Positions 62,555 through 64,000 of a DNA stretch of 64,000 bases are shown piece after piece. The notes under the pieces are model-generated. The model searched no databases and was not told the DNA's origin. It worked only from the letters and a program-made list of their open reading frames with translations. The stretch comes from Microbacter sp. GSS18 (GTDB lineage: Bacteria; Actinomycetota; Actinomycetes; Actinomycetales; Microbacteriaceae), in assembly GCA_029319145.1 (NCBI GenBank), contig CP119753.1, positions 2,666,001 to 2,730,000 on the forward strand, written 5' to 3'. Numbering within the stretch: the stretch's first letter is position 1; every line of letters begins with the position of its first letter. A program made the position numbers and the translations under genes.

Positions 62555-63334
62555 TCATCGACCGGCCCACCACCCGGGCAGCTCAGCGATCGAGTCGATG
62601 ACCGCGTCGGGGGTGACGGCGCCGTCGAGGTCCGCCGGCGAGAACTTGCCCGTGCGCACGAGCACGCCGGTGAGGCCGGCATCCTGTGCTCCGCCGACGT
62701 CGGTGCGCACATCGTCGCCGACCATGACGGCGGCGCCCGGATCGACCCCGAGCGCCGCCACGGCAGCGCCGTAGAACCGTGCATCGGGCTTGCCGAGCAC
62801 GACCGCGTCACGACCCGTCGCGTACTCCAGGGCCCGGACGAACCCGCCCGCGTCCATGCGCAGACCGTCTTCGGCTCGCCAGTACCGGGTCAGGCCGAGG
62901 GCGATCAGCGGCGTCTCCGGATCGCTCATGAGCAGTCGGAACGCCCGGTTGAGCGTGGCGAAGTCCCACGCGGGCCCGAGGTCGCCGACGACGACGGCGC
63001 CCGCGCCCGCCTCGGCATCCGGCTCCGGGACGTCGAGGCCGGCGAACTCCGCCGCTGTGGCCTCCGGCACGAACAGGGCCGGCGTGCGGATGCCGCGCTC
63101 GCGCAGCCAGTCGGACGCCGCGACGGCCGGAGTGAGGATCTCGGCGGCATCGGCGTCGATGCCGAGTCGGCGCAGCTTCTCGACGATGGCGCTGCGCGGT
63201 CGGGAAGTGGTGTTCGTGAGGTATCGGTGGGGGATCCCCTCGGCCGCGAGCCATGCCACGGCGTCGGCGGCGCCGGGCACCGCCTCGTCGCCCACGTACA
63301 GGACACCGTCGAGGTCGAGCAGCACACCGGCCAT
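62555..63334 (-). CDS. HAD-IIA family phosphatase
   Basis: This 259-residue protein has the HAD nucleophile DLDGVLY (Asp7, Asp9), LTNTTSRPR (motif II), a cap, VLGKPDARFYGAAV (motif III Lys) and MVGDDVRTDVGGAQDAG (motif IV). The IIA cap lies between motifs II and III, as in NagD and 4-nitrophenyl phosphatases. It dephosphorylates a small metabolite, unidentified. Confidence 0.93.
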   Translation of the reverse strand: MAGVLLDLDGVLYVGDEAVPGAADAVAWLAAEGIPHRYLTNTTSRPRSAIVEKLRRLGIDADAAEILTPAVAASDWLRERGIRTPALFVPEATAAEFAGLDVPEPDAEAGAGAVVVGDLGPAWDFATLNRAFRLLMSDPETPLIALGLTRYWRAEDGLRMDAGGFVRALEYATGRDAVVLGKPDARFYGAAVAALGVDPGAAVMVGDDVRTDVGGAQDAGLTGVLVRTGKFSPADLDGAVTPDAVIDSIAELPGWWAGR

Positions 63335-63390
63335 GTCTCCATGATGCGCCCGCCGAGCGAGCGGCGCGCGGTCACCCGCTCGCCGGATCC

Positions 63391-64000
63391 CTACGGCACG
63401 ATGCTGGCGTTGATGGCCTTGATGTCGACGTAGTTGTCGAACACCTCGGGACCCTGCTCGCGCCCCAGGCCCGACGCCTTGTAGCCGCCGAACGGGCTGG
63501 CGAGGTCGGGAGCGTAGCCGTTGACGCCGACCGTGCCGGTCTGGATGCGGCGCGCGATCCCGAGCGCACGGTCGCGGTCCTGCGAGAAGACGGCGCCGCC
63601 GAGGCCGTACACCGAGTCGTTCGCCAGGGCGACCGCGTCGTCGTCCCCCGTGTGCTCGAGCACCGTGACGACCGGTCCGAACACCTCTTCCTGCGCGATC
63701 TGCGAATCCGGCGATGCGCCGGTGAGGATCGTCGGCTCGTAGAAGGTGCCCTGCTCGCCCGGCAGGTCGCGGCCGCCGGTGAGGATGCTCGCCCCCTCGG
63801 CGCGCGCCCGGTCGACCATCGACCGCACGCGGGAGCGGATGCGCTCGGACACCAGCGGTCCGAGCTCGGTGTCCTCGCGATGAGGATCGCCGTGGCGGAA
63901 CGAGCGCGCGATGTCGACGAGGCCGTCGACGAACTCGTCACGCCGGCCGCGCGGCACGAGCACGCGGGAGAGCAGGAAGCACGTCTGGCCCGAGTTCATG
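63391..64000 (-). CDS. aldehyde dehydrogenase, C-terminal part (cut by the window edge)
   Basis: The frame is open to the window edge and the visible 202 residues are the C-terminal 40% of an ALDH. NSGQTC at the edge holds the catalytic Cys, followed by VSERIRSRV, PTILTG, EEVFGPVVTVLEH and GTVGVNGYAPDLASPFGGYKASGLGREQG. The upstream Glu of the active site lies off the window. It oxidises an aldehyde with NAD(P). The type is close to betaine/aryl-aldehyde dehydrogenases, not resolved further. Confidence 0.93.
   Translation of the reverse strand, partial: MNSGQTCFLLSRVLVPRGRRDEFVDGLVDIARSFRHGDPHREDTELGPLVSERIRSRVRSMVDRARAEGASILTGGRDLPGEQGTFYEPTILTGASPDSQIAQEEVFGPVVTVLEHTGDDDAVALANDSVYGLGGAVFSQDRDRALGIARRIQTGTVGVNGYAPDLASPFGGYKASGLGREQGPEVFDNYVDIKAINASIVP

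Overview
The window is high-GC actinobacterial DNA. Start and stop codons overlap constantly (ATGA/GTGA), GTG starts are common, GlyRS is of the archaeal/eukaryal type, and there are F420 genes and a YkoE-type thiamine transporter behind a TPP riboswitch. My inference is a Microbacteriaceae genome, probably Microbacterium or a close relative. I see no rRNA, tRNA, CRISPR array, phage or transposase.

Layout. 1-3401: a small membrane protein, then an SDR/enoyl-CoA hydratase/SDR set for acyl-CoA metabolism. 3461-7758: a redox/sensory unit with a double-PAS histidine kinase, a response regulator fused to glutaredoxin-like and thioredoxin-reductase-like domains without their redox cysteines, and a UBP zinc finger protein. 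7809-10790: YkoEDC-type ECF thiamine transporter with TPP riboswitch. 10835-18767: D,D-carboxypeptidase, J-domain protein, membrane proteins, HIBCH-like hydrolase, and an ABC exporter whose ATPase has a long acidic tail.

18870-38860 is the main accessory region. Tryptophan 2,3-dioxygenase, kynureninase and a flavin reductase form one operon. A divergent-promoter PaaX-type regulator lies beside it. A second operon encodes a PaaK-type aryl-CoA ligase, a 67-residue protein, a cupin, a TesB-type thioesterase, a two-domain aryl-CoA monooxygenase/reductase, a RidA protein and an FAH-family hydrolase. Together they suggest tryptophan -> kynurenine -> anthranilate -> anthraniloyl-CoA -> dearomatisation or hydroxylation and cleavage. 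Next come an SDR operon with an unrecognised protein and two small TIGR04076-like proteins, then a polar-amino-acid-type ABC importer operon carrying two acyl-CoA-dehydrogenase-fold monooxygenases and an ABM-domain protein, then a lone LLM flavoenzyme. A 24-bp motif, AACAT-N11-GACGA(ACG), occurs upstream of four of these units, suggesting one regulon.

38954-47325 holds coenzyme F420 genes: fbiC, a BVMO-like enzyme, an Fgd-like dehydrogenase and cofC on the + strand, and hemD-cofD-TSUP on the - strand. The CofH half of fbiC has lost the CX3CX2C cluster motif. Near-identical inverted-repeat elements sit inside the coding sequences of both fbiC and cofC.

47523-64000: three small envelope proteins, a HemY/HemG-type oxidase, a DNA-repair HhH-GPD protein, GlyRS, a large secreted FG-GAP/VCBS-repeat protein, a VWA/solute-binding lipoprotein, TetR with a divergent MMPL exporter, DUF4870, a HAD-IIA phosphatase, and the C-terminal part of an aldehyde dehydrogenase running off the edge.
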